From the NCBI GenBank assembly GCA_963931925.1, contig OZ007567.1:85801677-85865676 (forward strand): a stretch of 64,000 nt of DNA, given 5' to 3'. Below are positions 32,461 to 47,000 of this stretch, piece by piece. The stretch comes from Onchidella celtica (Eukaryota > Mollusca > Gastropoda > Systellommatophora > Onchidiidae). Position numbers and translations under genes: made by a program. The notes beneath the pieces are model-generated. The model did not search any database. It was given only the letters and a program-made list of their open reading frames with translations, and had not been told where the DNA came from. The stretch's first letter is position 1, and each line of letters begins with the position of its first letter.

Positions 32461-35400
32461 AGGTTCATACTAGTTGATAGTATATTTTATTTCACTTATA
32501 GTTTAACATTCTTGTTTGAGTCATTTGCCAATAATTTATATAGTATCACATTTCAAAATGACAAAAATATAGAGAAAATGTACATATTTGGAACATACAC
32601 ACATTCAGCCTCGTGAAATATACACAACCCTTTGCGAATGTAATCTTATAACACAAATTATAATAACTTCTGACATGACCATGGTGTTTTCATTTGTTGT
32701 TGATATTTTGAGATTTTGTGTGGTTTTATATTGGTTCCTTAATACACAACGCACATAACATAAAAACAACAACTAAAATTAATTTATCACATAAAATAAT
32801 AAGTTCACCATATAGTGACTGCTTACTGACAAACTGAAATATCAATCATACAGTATTATATTTTACAGTAGTTAGTTTACAGATGTATCAAAGAAGAAGA
32901 GAAACTCTCCTCCCTGAAGAACGGACAGATATTCAAAGTTTAGACATTAAACAGTCAGTATATTCTTAACTCATTTTAGAATATATTTTTCAAAAAATGT
33001 TTTCACTAGGGAAAATGTTAAAAGAGAAAGTTCAGATTTGAGGTTGAAACAGCTGATGGTTGAACAGGTTTGAAAAACAAATATTAATTTAATTAAGACA
33101 TAGCATGATAGTATACCTACAAACATAATGAAATTCATATCTAGAATAAAATCTCCTTCATAAAAATAGATTATACAAAAATAAAATCAACTCCTTAAAG
33201 CAAAATTAAAAATGGCACACGCACAATGTCAAAATGTTTACAAAAACATTGTTTAAAAAAATAGTTATACAGATTATACAAGAAACCAACTGTCTGAATC
33301 TTGACTAGAGAAAAGGGCTAACTTCAGCATTTGTTTATCCCCAGAATGCAAACAGTTTTTTTTATACAGTATATGTTACTTATGAACTTTCATAAACTGC
33401 CTAATAGACATAAATAAAGTTTAAAAAAAGAAGAAACAAACTCCACTTGTAAACGAAGGCTTCATGAACCAATGTGTCCCCAATCCCCTCTTCCATCTTA
33501 TTTCAAAGGGCATCTGCTCTCCCATGCTTTACTTTTCAGCTGCTGTAGGCTCAGTTTTCTGCAATTTCAACTGCTAAAGGCCCAAACATTTATCATGTTG
33601 GTGATAGACCTTCTACGCCTGTTTTTTTTTTTTTTGATACACACAATATGTAATAATTTCTCAAATTGTGTATGACCAACTTTCAATAAACTAGTTGGCC
33701 TGCTGACTTGAGGAATACACAGACGTAAGTTTTAAAGTCAAGCTTTGATCACCAATGTGTAAAATGGGCTGCAGAATAAAATTTCCTGTCATGCTTTTTC
33801 ATTCTACTCGAATGAAATGCATCTTTTTTTTCCCAGCTCAAAATGACGGAACACTTTCTTCTGTTCAACTCGGTTGAGGCTCAAAATCAACGAAAGTATT
33901 AAAAATATGGCGAACTTCAAGACCTTTTAAAATATGCCCCACACACATCTTTACATCTTTCTGTGCATAATATGATATTTTGTATAGTTTAAGGCTTGGT
34001 GATTAAAAAGCTTTTCGTGATTACATTGGAGGCCTTACTTCCTTTATAATATGATACATGTATATATTCCTGAAAATCTTAAACAAAGAGCTGGTCAATT
34101 ACCAAATAAAACTAGGCAGTGAGGTTGGCTGTGGAATAATGGCACATGCAAGATGTCCTAGCTATAAAGAAAATTTCCTAAATGAATATGTCCACCCTCT
34201 TCAGTTAAACTACAATACAAGAAATCAAGGGATCTTCTGAAGCTTACCTAAGAAGAATGCACTCCATCATAAATTTTCAGCAAAAAACATTATATAAAAA
34301 AAAATGATGGCAAAGTCAACATCTCTACCTCTGACAGAATCACAAATGAATTTCTTCATTTGCATAATTTGCCACACTGACAGATAGTGTATCAATTTAT
34401 ATTATTAAAAAAAAGGCAGGTGATTGTAGGGATTCTGGTTACCGAGCATGTTAATTAGATTTTATGGAAGCTTTATCATCAGTACTGGTCTACATGACTG
34501 CATTTCCAGACTTCATACACTATATCTTCTTTATGTCAGCCAGCTAAAACCAAGATCATTTGAGCATCAAATGGAATAGTAGTGTACAAGTAGTCAAAAT
34601 GCAATATAAAAAAAAGGGGCGGGGGATCTTTCCTTGCAGTAAAATGACAACAGAGTCACCCTGCGAGTGTAATTTACTGTAACATACAAGAGGTATAAAA
34701 GAGAAAAAAGAAGTATGATGTGCTGAATGTTGTAAGTCCAGTGCAGGGATTTAACCTAAAGGAAGGGAAAGAACAAAAAGAAAACCCAATAACTCCTCGT
34801 CTGATAATTTTTCACCTACAAAGTGTAGAGCAAGTAACTGATAAGGATATTTGTTATTATTATTATCATTATTATGCTGAAGTCTAAATATATTTTTCTT
34901 ATTACTTTGTGCAAATACTGACACCAACATTATCCAGGGCTTGAATTGAAAAGTAATTTTTAAAATGCCTGGAATAAATGATATAAAAGTAAAATTTCAA
35001 TAGCATACGGTTGATCTGAGACTACAAAAGCCAAGTAAATTTGACCTGTGTTTCTTTTTCAGACAGCAACCTAAAGAAATCTTGAGATCATATGTATTAT
35101 GACAATACAGGGGAATACCATTGAACAGAAAATATACATGTAGAACTTAACATCTCTGTCATGAATGCCAAAGTTTTAAGAAATGTAATTAAGGTTAGAT
35201 AAAAATGGGTAAAAACTGAAATGAATCCCCCCAAATTACTAAAGATTAATAATGACATATTTTTCACTGCTCCATCTCTTTGCTCTTTATATTCTGTGAC
35301 AATGACATCATTTCACTTTACACACAGAAGTAAAAGCATTTTCATTTTGGGAATGACCTTTATAAAACATTTAATTTGCCACATCAATTTACAATTCAGG

Positions 35401-38400
35401 GGGTTAGAATTGGAAAGGATCTAAGTGCCATTTGACTGTTTTTGAGAAAAAAGCAAAAAACATCTTCTCTTTATCAACCAATCTAATCCCCTCAATTGCA
35501 AACTGCCTATCCCTAGAAACGTTTGGTCATTTCAGTTGTCTTTGCCTACAACAACTTGCTCCAGCCACCACAGCCAAGTACAAGCTTTCAGTGGAAACAC
35601 TACGATCTAAGAGGACAGAATAAATTAGTCACTGCTGCTGTGCCTTTTCACTGTTTCATTACGTTATCGACATGCATTCCATCTGAGATGCAATAAAATG
35701 TTAAAACAGGAAAGAAAAAATCCTCAGCTTTCTTAAAGGCAATTTCAGCTGACAAATTTAATTCTCAGACATAAAACAGGACTTTACATTAAAAAGCAAA
35801 ATACTGAAGAAAAAGTATGCTCTTGCCTGGTCTGAGTTGTCAATGTCCATGCATGAATGATCTCAATATTGTTCTCCTAAACAGAGGTGTCAACCAATAG
35901 GGCTCTGGATATGTTACGGAGGAGAAGAGGAAATGAAGAAGTACAAAATAAAAAAACTAAATTATTAAAATGTGCACATGGGTTTCATCAACCCTTTTCT
36001 TAACTTAGATGCAAATGAGATTATATTCTTCTTAGCCAATAAATATGACTAGATATACTTTAATCTTGAATGACTGCAGCTGTCTGTTCTGTAATTTGTT
36101 GCATTTGTAGCATGGTGGCTATGATCATTGTGGGTACTTGCATTTCTCATTCTATGAAACACTAAGTGCAATTGAAGCTTTCAGCTGAATAGTCGGGGTA
36201 TATATTTTTTATTTTCATTCACAATATGCCATTCTACACTGCCATGTGAAAATTGAAGAAATGATTAAATAAAATTATGTGCAATGAAAAGGCATAGATT
36301 AATCCTGCTAAACAGGAATAGTTGTTTTTTTTTTTACCAATTTGATAAAATATAAAATTGTTCTAGGGGAAAAAATTGCAACAAAATAAACTAAGTGTAG
36401 CAATGACCAGCACTAGAATTCATGGTCAAACATAATAATCCATGGTGCAAAACTCTGTTGTCTCTTTCAAAACTTTCCTAATATAAAGGAATGGTAAAGA
36501 CATGTTCTGGGTAGGTTTCTAAAGATTATGCACTTCAAATTACTAAATGACAAAAAAAAGAAAAAAGAATTTCAGCCAGACTTCTAAAAAATGTAAAAGT
36601 ATAACAAGAATACATCTGGTGCATGGAAATAATTTGATTAGCACAATTTTTCTTCATCAACAGTCACTTCTTCTATGTAGCAAGGAATATTTTCTCATAA
36701 AGCAGACGCTGACTTCAGAGGCAAATAGATTTATATCTTTTTTGTTATAAGACCTATACTGAACTAAAATGACTAAAATGTTATACATGTTGAAAAAGCC
36801 TGAGAAATTCCTCTATCATCCTTCTTGACAGAGCTAAATTCAGAGATCAAAAGACATAGTATGAAAACAAAGACAACTGAATAAAAAAGTACACAACTCA
36901 CAGAAAAGAGAAACTTCCACAACATAAGTCATACATTAATCCTTGCAATGCATGCACGTTTTAAAACATTGGAATGGTGAAGAGAAAACGTATTTAAAAC
37001 AAAAGTCAGTAAGCTTAGAAAGTGATTGGTTGGATTTTGTAAACAATAAACAAATAAATAAATGCATTAAACAATGAAACAAACACACACTTCATGGAGA
37101 AGTAAAAGTCCATAGTGAACGATAAATTTAACAACTTCTGGTGGTTTGATCAATAACATTTTCATGAATAAAAGCTAACACATATTGACAAACACAATAG
37201 CGACCCATTAACAGTGCAGTTGGTATATGTCATTATTGCCCAAATGAGCACAAAACAAAACTTTCATGATCCAAAGATGTGAAGTTTTGTGTTAGCTTTG
37301 TTTTCTCTGTCCCATAAACTGTCAGTTTCGTTTGTACCTATTCCCATTTTATTTCAGATAAAACCCCTTCCCGCTGAAAAGATTTTGCTGATGGAAGAAA
37401 TATTTTGCAGTATTAGAGATTTGCCATTCATATTAGCATTTGACAGACAAACATCTATTGGTGGTAGGGATTCTGATAATGCAATCAATAAGACCAGTTC
37501 AGCAGAATATGATGCACAATGCAACAAGATGAGCTATATTTAAATTTACTCGTAAAATGCCACATGCACTGTAAATGGACCCCCACAAGATCACTAGCAC
37601 TAAACTGCAACTGCATGTGGTAAATGATTGTCAAATATTGATTCAGGTGTGGTGGAAATATTCTGGGATGTCTTGTAATACCATCAAAGTACTTCCAACT
37701 TTAGCCAATGATTTAAAAACATCATGGCAAATATGCTGCATTTCCCCTTCTGATATTTGGAGTTGAACAACAAATAAGAAATGTGGAAAAATTATTTGAA
37801 TTTGGCAAGAAAGCATGCACATTTTGCAATAACATTTTGTCCACCTAGCTGTTTCAGAATTGTCTCAAATCTTACAAAACATTTTCATTTGATTTCAGAA
37901 CCAACCTCTAAATCATTATTTTGCTCCTTCAAATGTAACCACAACAAGGGTAAACAACAATGTTACAATGGCAAATATCATGCAATAATGGGTCATGTAG
38001 TTGGGATTTGAGCATTTTATAAGCCATCAAATGACTATAACTCATCTTCAGTATGTCTGGGGAAAAAAAAAAGAGGGTTATCGCCATGTTAACATATGGA
38101 AGTAACATCACTAGTATAAAGGTCTAAAAATTTTCTGGACAGTATGAAACTATTTTCATCCTTTCTTCTTCTCTTCTGCGTTCTCCGTGTCAGGCTGGAT
38201 TTTTCATCTTTGCTTCTCCACATTCCAAATTCAATCAACAATTAAGGTAAATGTTATAGGAAACAGATCATTCACGGTCTCATCAAATAAAACCTTGAAA
38301 CAAGCATGAAAATTTTATCTTCAGTGATTCCATGTGTGGAGACAGCATACCATTTCAGGGTTTGTTCTCCAAATGCTGTTTGCATAAGGAAGAATTGTTA

Positions 38401-40913
38401 AAAAAAAATATATCAACCAGGAACTAAAATGAAACCTCCTAGCTTTGGACCTTCTAGGGGACAGCAGATTCTGCAGTACTCTTTCTGCTATGCAAGATAC
38501 TCTCAGCCATTTCATTGAAATATGAACATAAATGTATTCTTGCCAAAAGCATATTTCTCATGAGTTTCATGCAAGGATATGGATTTAATCCGTAAATGCT
38601 GATGTTTAACTCTTGCAAAAATTCACTCTTTTCATTGTCTCCGTGATATATCTCATTACTCCCTTCAGTTCAAGCCATTTTTTCTCCACGAGACAGTGGA
38701 CAGGTATATGTAATGGAATGCATTTTGCTTTGGGCAAACTGATAGCTGTGCATTTACTTTTTTGGTCACAAAGGATAAATCTATCAACCCACTGCAAGTA
38801 TCTTCTCTTTCACTCTGTTACAAACTGTCATTCAAAATCAAAGATGAAATAAGTCTTAGTCTTTTAGCATTATCAGCCATACTTCAAGACAAAATGTTGT
38901 CTTTGGGAAGAATTTCTAAAGGCCATTTCTAATAATTCAAGATCATCATGTCCTCTCATGATGTGAGAGTTGAAAGCATGAGCAACAAAAAATGGTGCAG
39001 CTGACAAAATAAGAATCCAAGTAAAAACTTTATGCACCTTCCACCCCACGGCAGGCCTTTAAAAAAAAAAAAAAAATCCTAAGAATTCGCTGGAAAAGTT
39101 GAAAGCAGCAACAACTTGGGAAACTTATCTCCAGTTTTCAAATAAAATAGTGTCATGTCTCAGAAGGAGGCTTGACTTGAAAATCAGATAACTGATACTG
39201 TTATCTAAGGCAATCCTCCCCTCCCTACTGAACTCTTTATGCAGCCTCTTAGAATCACTTCAGCAATAACTATAGGATAATTACAACTAAGAAAGAATAT
39301 AAGGTCGTTTCTAACCACCATAAGAAATGAGACTAGCAAATGGCCTGGATAAGATGCCAATACTTTATGCTTCTGTTCGTACTAAATTACATAAATGTAC
39401 ATTTCAACCTTGTGAAATTTTCATATTTTGAAACAAAAAGTTAAAACTTTTTTTTTTTTTTTGATAAGGAAAGAATAGGGCCAGGATATCAAGGATATCA
39501 ATGTCAAGGAAGTAGTAGCTAGTGCATGTACTGTCAGCCACTAATGGCTGTGCTCAGCTGATGAAATTTGGTAACTTGATTGAAGAGATTGTTGTTCCAA
39601 TATTCAAAACTTCAGATACAAAAACTTGATGCTTATTAAAAACTGTGATCTTCACCCTGAATTTTGAAAAAAACAACAATAAAATAGACAAAGAAATCTC
39701 TCATACATTTACAAGCAGAAAATCTATCACCCCATTCCTTTAAAAACTCAACCTCTTTAACAAAAAAGGACAAACATTCTTTCTGCATCAGCAACATTTC
39801 AAATAGCTTTTAATAAAATCATTAAAAAAGCAAACAGAGAGGAACATTATGGTAAAATGGTGAAACATAAATACACATTGATTCTATAGGTAATAAGAGT
39901 TAAACTGCAATCAGTGCTGCATGAAAAATGTTATCACTGCTTGGATCATTTGGAATTATCAGAAACATTTGTTGTATCACAAGTCTCAGCCATGGCAGGT
40001 GGCAAGTACATATTCTAAGTGAGTTTGTTTGAATATGGAAACAAGCATATTGAAGTAGCGATGGTTATCATGGCAGGCAAAAGGAGTCTGATACAGTCCT
40101 GCCTAAACACACACAGTATCACTTCCAGCTGCAAGCTTATAGGATCATGTTTAAATTAAATATTCATTTAAGCAAATTCTGATCAGAACCCATTTTTTTG
40201 AGGCCTTGCTTAGTTTGTTGCAAACAAAACAAAATAAAAAAAGAAATCTGTCAACCTACTTTTTTTCTCTCATGAAGACTTTTCTGACCACAACTACATG
40301 TGGAACACTTCTTGTTTACTCTGACATAAGTTTTGAAGTAATATTATGCCACTTGTTTTATTGTAGGTAAATAAAAATAGTCTACAATTTGTACAATCTA
40401 GCATAACAGAATTTGGATGTAATTAGAAATGTGAACCCTTTATCCAGTCAATTCAGATTTTTTTTACCTTAATTCATTCCAGCACACCAACAGGAACAAT
40501 TGGTTTAGCAGGACTGTATCAGAATCACTAAAAACACAACCACTTCAACACAGTTTGACAGAATGTGAGGTTTTCTTCCATAGTTGCCAAAAAGTTAATA
40601 ATTGGAGATTTCATGTTGATGGCATTTCTCTTGTTCAATAGAAATCTTCCACTGGCATTCTGACACATTTGTGGTCAAAATATACACACTGTTTTGCCTG
40701 CAGTCTGATGTTAAAATTATACAGGTATGATTAACACTTTGATAGAAACAAGTGATGATGAAAATCAGGTCTTCGATGTGGCAGTCAACTGGACTCTCAA
40801 TCCCTCCTATTTGCAAATCTCAGATTAAGATGCAACTCCTACCACCCACTTGGGATGCTACCTGTCAAGTAACATAATCATCTCTATTCAAACGCATCAA
40901 TGTTGAGCTATTC
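32461..40913 (-). other. AT-rich region, possible extended 3' UTR of the RasGRF gene
   Basis: For 8.4 kb downstream of the RasGRF stop there is no coding exon, no tandem array and no recognised mobile element, unlike the regions on either side. Minus-strand AATAAA signals occur at 40362-40357 (550 bases after the stop) and, among others, at 32491-32486. Neuronal genes often use distal poly(A) sites, so part or all of this may be transcribed 3' UTR. That is inference; it could also be plain intergenic DNA. Confidence 0.3.
40357..40362 (-). terminator. Proximal candidate poly(A) signal of the RasGRF gene
   Basis: A minus-strand AATAAA about 550 bases downstream of the stop codon is the first clear signal after the coding region. 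Confidence 0.45.
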
Positions 40914-41030
40914 TCAGGATGGATTTGATATGACAGACAGTCGTGACTGCTTTGGTTCAATTTCCAGTGAAGCTTTGTATGTTTGTTCTTCATCTAACAG
41001 TCGACTTGGATCAAGCAAGTAACTGGTTAC
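40914..41030 (-). CDS. RasGRF: RasGRF last coding exon
   Basis: 39 codons including TGA, after acceptor ATTTTAG. It encodes [18 protein letters not shown] and SLEIEPK, matching the C-terminal YLLD...EPR of the family, and adds about ten residues beyond the vertebrate end. Confidence 0.95.
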   Translation of the reverse strand, partial: VTSYLLDPSRLLDEEQTYKASLEIEPKQSRLSVISNPS

Positions 41031-44000
41031 CTAAAATTGGGAATAGAATAGTAATAATGTAAATATTGGCACACCAAAAAAATGAAAATAAGTTCTCGAA
41101 ACTTGTATTACCCAATAACTTCATGCATAAATCAGTATATTACCTTGATTCAGGACTTCAAATAACAGCAAGTGAGATGCAGCTGACCAGCAAAAGCGAA
41201 ATAATTTTTTTTGTTTTTTTGCACAATCTACACCAGTAACTGCTGTCCATTGTGCTTACAAATAAAAACTATGATATTTTTTGCAAAGCAGTGAATTGGC
41301 AAAACACTTCTCAGGAAATTCACAAAAGATCCGAGTTCACATTTAATACAAAACAGTAGTTTCATCAACCCTTCAATATGCCTTTTCAATGGTAATACAC
41401 CAATCTAAAATATACTATTTATTTATTTATTGATTGATTTATCTCATTACTTCAGTTTTGTCGTTGTCACTGTTAGATAACATTACTGCTTCACATCATA
41501 TCACATAAAGTACACAAAAATAAAATAAAATAACACTGGAGATATTTCTGAATCCTGATCAGAAGGATGAAACTCGAAAATGTATTCTCAAATTTCAGGT
41601 TGTTCATGCCAGGGTTAATGCCCTTGCACTCTATATGAACCAACATGGGCAATTACATAAAAACCACATATTATTATAGGCCACGGACAAACAATATTAG
41701 CCTTACCCGTGGATGATGTTCAATTTTGTAAGATGTTTGTTGAAAAAGACGAATTTCTCGTATGACATGAGCAATCTGTAAATAAGACAGTAAATATGGA
41801 ATGGATGAAAAGCCCCTCTGGCAAAAAAAACTCACAATAATAAAACTCTCTGTAAAAAAAGAAATAGAACTGTAAAATGTTAATAACAGCAAACACCATG
41901 AAATGTAATTTGCGGTGATGAAGGGCAAATTATAAATGTATAATTTAACCGTGTCACATAGCTGCAAATCTATTGCCGGGCAAGTCCATAATGTTCAAAA
42001 ATTCCTTTTTAAAAAAAGTGAAAATGAAATCACACTACATTCGTCTTATTTATCACCTCTATAAATACTGGAACATTTATGGAATTCTTTTTTTCACAAG
42101 GATTCTAAAGGTGTATTTCAGACTCAACAGTCTTGCAAGTTCTAATCGTATAAGTGCAAGGAAACAGTCAAAGTTCGTACTCCTGTCAAGTTGTGAACAA
42201 CTTTCACTTGTGAGTTGCGCATAAACAAACAGCCAAATCCATAGGTGTGTGGTCCCAGGTGATTCGGATGCAAAATATTGCGTGTCAACATGGAGTTTAT
42301 TAATTTATGTATACCTTGACTGCAGTGACTCCTTGAATTATGTGCTTAAGAGGATGGAAACATGAGGCTGTGGTAGAAAACACTCAGAAGGCAGGAAACG
42401 CATTTTCTGCCTTCCCTGAATTTTTCCATTAAAATGTGTGCCTACTGGATTGGTTTCTTTGTGTTATAGGGTTTATTTACTATTCCTTTGGCTGCTAGAG
42501 CAGTATCATTGTGAAATACTTCATTTCATGTGCTGTATGTGACATCAAACTGTGTCAATCCGCTGAAAAACAACATGCCTCTTTCCTTTTCACGAGGGGG
42601 GCTTCACAAGAGTGGAGATAAAAAGTATATAATTTGAGCTGGTTTCATCCCAAATTACTGTTACTGGGTGAAATAAAATAGTAAAAATTACGGAACCACT
42701 TGCATGAAATAAATTTGATCTTTTTTTAGCGTTACAGGTGAAAAACAACTTCGCACCATTTTGTTTACATTTGGTGCCGTCGCTTTGCTGAGTGGCGAGC
42801 CCCTTTTATGAGCAATAAACGCGCCACATATTACCAGACTTCAGCAGGAAACAAGCCTTTTGTAGATCGGTCCAAATGGTATCGTACGCATAATGGGCGT
42901 CCAAACCCAGGTAAAATAAATTTTTCGTGTTAAATTTGATTGTGTTGTGTGGATTTTTGGAATTTTTCATTCAAAAGGTGACCAATAGTTGCGGTGTTGC
43001 ACTGCTTTCATTGCTCGGCCTTCGCTTGGAAAACTTGGTCTAGATTAAAAAAAACCGCCTTACTCGAAGTAGTGGAGCAAATAATTTAGCATTTAATCTC
43101 GGTCGAATGACATGTTTGTGTACTAAGAATAAATTTTAATGTTATTTAAGCATAAATCAGACATGACGATCATCCTAAACTGTAGTTTATCGTGTCTTGA
43201 GGGAAAACAAAAACGCAAGATCATCGTTATTTTTGGCTTGTTTTGATTTACTGTTGACATCCGGTTCCATGTAGTTTTCATCATTATGTTATGGAGGTCA
43301 TATTTAAGTCAAAGCTGGTCTTTTAGAACAATATTTTTGGACCTTGTCTACTATATCAATGGGAGTACACGCTAATGTGTATATATGACTGATTATACCA
43401 ATGGTTTTACTTAGATCTAGAATAAAGAAAACTTACTCTGCTGTTGTGAGTGTCTGCTGTATTATTTTTTTGCGATTTTGGTCATGATTTAAGTTGCCTC
43501 ATTGCAGCAGTACCGGTAGTGTTTTATGTCAAGAATGCAGTTTATTTTTGGCATAATGTCATTTTCAGGTTATTCCTCCTCCAGTGGCCTATTCTTTGAC
43601 TTTTATGTGAAGTTTTCCACGTTAAAAGGTGGAGATTCAATGCTTTGGGGGACACTGCTGATATAAGCCTCATCTCAGCTTAGCATGGACTCACTATATA
43701 TGACAGGTTTTAGATGTTGTCCCTGGTGCAGTAAATACAAATAAAACGTAGCAGAGTACATCATTCTTACTTACCATTCTCATTTTTGAAAAGTTAACAA
43801 GGCCATCCTCTGTGATATTTGGAGTGCCTTCTTCGATGAATGAGAGATCAGTGAGGTACATCCCTAGATATGGAATGCATGGAGGGTCACACCTGAAAGT
43901 AAATTTCATGACATCAATATGAATGTGCTCATAACATGTTTCTCAGTATTTCCTCAGTATGTTATAAAGAGATATGTGAAAAGTCTGATCTGTCCATAAC

Positions 44001-47000
44001 TATTTTTCATCGATATATTCAGGGGAAAGCAAAATGTACCTCTGCATAATTAGATTACAAGAACACTTCAAAGAAAAGATCAGGAATAATATGTTCTGGA
44101 CCTTCCAAATGTGCAATATCAGAATTATTATAAATTACACAGATCTCATTTCAAATTGTTTTAGTAAAGAAAAACACATCCCCACCGGGTAACTAAATTA
44201 TATAGGTATATCTCATCATGATTAACACACCTAAGCCCCACAAGAAATTTAGGAATTTTCACTTTCATTTATCCATAACAACCAAGATAAAGGTATGCCA
44301 AAATTTGTTTGTTTGACAAATACCAAGTCTGTTTAAAAGACATAATTAAAACATTTTGGGCTCAATCCAATAATAAGCTGACCTTCTTAGCTGACTGATG
44401 CTTACCTATGTAAGGCATCCCTCATGTTTTTAAAACGGCCTTCAGATGACACCAGATTCTGAAGTCTCTCAATCATTTGTTTGGTCTGAAACAAATGGAA
44501 AGGCATATTATACAATGTAAATCAGCATTTATTACTTAGTCAACCCTAGATGTGACATTTTTCCACTTTATAAAGTCCATCATGTAAGTCCATCATGTAA
44601 GTCAAAACAAATGTTCATTACTCCACATTTACTTGTTTTACACCCAATTCCCCCCCCCCCCCCCCCCCCCCCCAAGAAAAGAAAAAAGTGCTATTTGACA
44701 ATAACTGATCAAATGATAAGAAATACTAATTGTACATTTTATGGGAAAAAAAAAAATCAATTTCAAAAATGAACATGATAGTACAAAGAAAGTACTGTAT
44801 GTGCAAAACTGATTTTTTGGTTCATAAAATTATAATTTTATACCAAAGCATAGCGCACATTAGGAAAAAAAAACAACTCCTAACTAAAATTCTAATTGCT
44901 TAAAAACAATGGATATTGTACAACCTGTTTGTTCACTGATATTCTTTCAGTTGCATACAGTTAATGAAAATGCAAGAAATCAACAAGACAAGGAAGATGT
45001 AATATAAAATTAGAGCAGGCAACTGTGGCAAAATCTATCAAATCTGAGGAATCATTAACTTGAGAATCAAATGACTGGGTACAGTTGAAATAAAATAACT
45101 AAAACAATATAATTTTTCCAGATATATTATCTTCATATTAAATGAATGAGTGCCTGCACTTTGAAACTGTAAAAGTCTTTCTCCACTCACCAACATCATG
45201 ACAATTTTTTTTTGACATAACAAATCTCACCTGTTTTGAAAGCTTCTCCCAGGTTTTCTTGAGCCTGTAGACTGAACTATTTACAAATGCTGCACAAATC
45301 TGCAGCACCCCATTGTAATTATGCATACAACGACAGATATCAGCTATCGCTGCCCACTTCTCTATGCATGCAACCCTGTCTTGCATGTTTGATCTGCTCA
45401 CAATTTCTGACACCACCAAACGGCTAACCTGAAAAAGTAACAACAAAAGTTAACTGAGGAGACACAGATCTAGTTATGAACTTTTTTTGTCAGGTATTAT
45501 TTTTGTTCAATAAAACTGACTGCTTACTCATTCATCACAAAGTTTGATGCCCTATTGACCTCCAACTCCTGACATACATTTTAAGACACTATTTACATCT
45601 TGTACTTCAAAATGAGAAACATATTCTACCAAAATATCCTCACTTAAAGGTGTGCAATGTCTGGTTTCCCATTCATGTTCACCCAGTCCCCCCGGCTTGT
45701 CACAGGTTGAAGTAACAGATGCAACCAAAACTGCATGGTAAGTATCTTTGGCAATTAACTCACTGATGCCCGTCATCGCACAGGTGCGATTTTCTCACTG
45801 CGACGGCAGCTGCCCGACAACGCATATGTGCGATTTTACTCTTAACAATGAATAGCTCATAAGGGTAATGTAATAGTGCAATGACTGTGGCACGGGTGAA
45901 TTCTAGAGTCATTTCCCTTTCACTGAGTACCCGGATGAGCTCTCTAGCGTGGAAACTAACGAAGTTATGATCGTTTTTGTACTGCTACCCCCCCCCCCCC
46001 TTGCTCAAAATCCTGCGGTCGTTCCGACTTCGAGTACAAAAGTACAAAAAATGTGTAGATCTAGCTCTACACGGCCTTCTAATGATGCAGTAGCCTCTCA
46101 GGGTAGTAAACCAGACAGTGTAACAGCTACATGTAGACCTAAACACCAGCCTGGGCCCTCTACAGCCCAAGATTTTAGTTCTTCTGACTCGGAAGATGAT
46201 TCACACATTCACAATTCAAATCTATGAAAGATAACTCAATTCCGTTTTGTTACATTATAAATCTTATTATAATATTTACATACATGTCAAATTGCAACAC
46301 TGTAGCTTAAATAGTTTTTTAAAAATACCCTTGAAACGCTGAGTACCAGGGAATAGCTAGGGTAAAAATCCCGGGCATCAGTGAGTTAAACTTACTGCTT
46401 TGTAAATACTTGTGATGCCTTTAATTGGAAATTAGTACGTTTCTGTTTACTCCAATGCCCTGCATAGTGAACAAAACTGCTAGTAACTTGTGTAATTTAT
46501 AAACCAGACATGATGAGACAACATAATAAAATTATCCCTTACTCGGGCATTATATAGAACCACCTGCGAGGTACCCTTTGATATGTGTGCCGCCATGGAC
46601 AGGTAATACACTCAACATAAATGCAATCAGCCCATCCCGCAATTTCCCTCTACAATAATTTTTAGGAAAAGATGGAATATTTCCAAGAATACTTGTGTAA
46701 TCTCCTTTCTATACTGACCTCATTGAACCTCTTGCTGACATACAATACATGCTGAGCTTTATGACATTTATCAGGTTTCATCCATGCCTGACTCAGCAAT
46801 TCCCTGTAGAGACATCCAGCATCACAATTACATGAATCAAACAGTGAAATGGTAGAACACCTATGCCCATTTTTGACATTTCATGTTTTTTTTATGTGTA
46901 TGTCTGACCACAGCATTTTAAGAAAATAATTCAACTGAATCTGTGAATCTGAAGCATATTATAGCATATGTTATGGGACATGGCTTGAGTGTTTCCCCCT

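Noticed and set aside
45552-45776. 74-codon minus-strand open frame as an extra RasGRF exon
   Set aside because: It does not match RasGRF sequence, runs into the piggyBac-like element, and exons 7 and 8 already join in phase without it.
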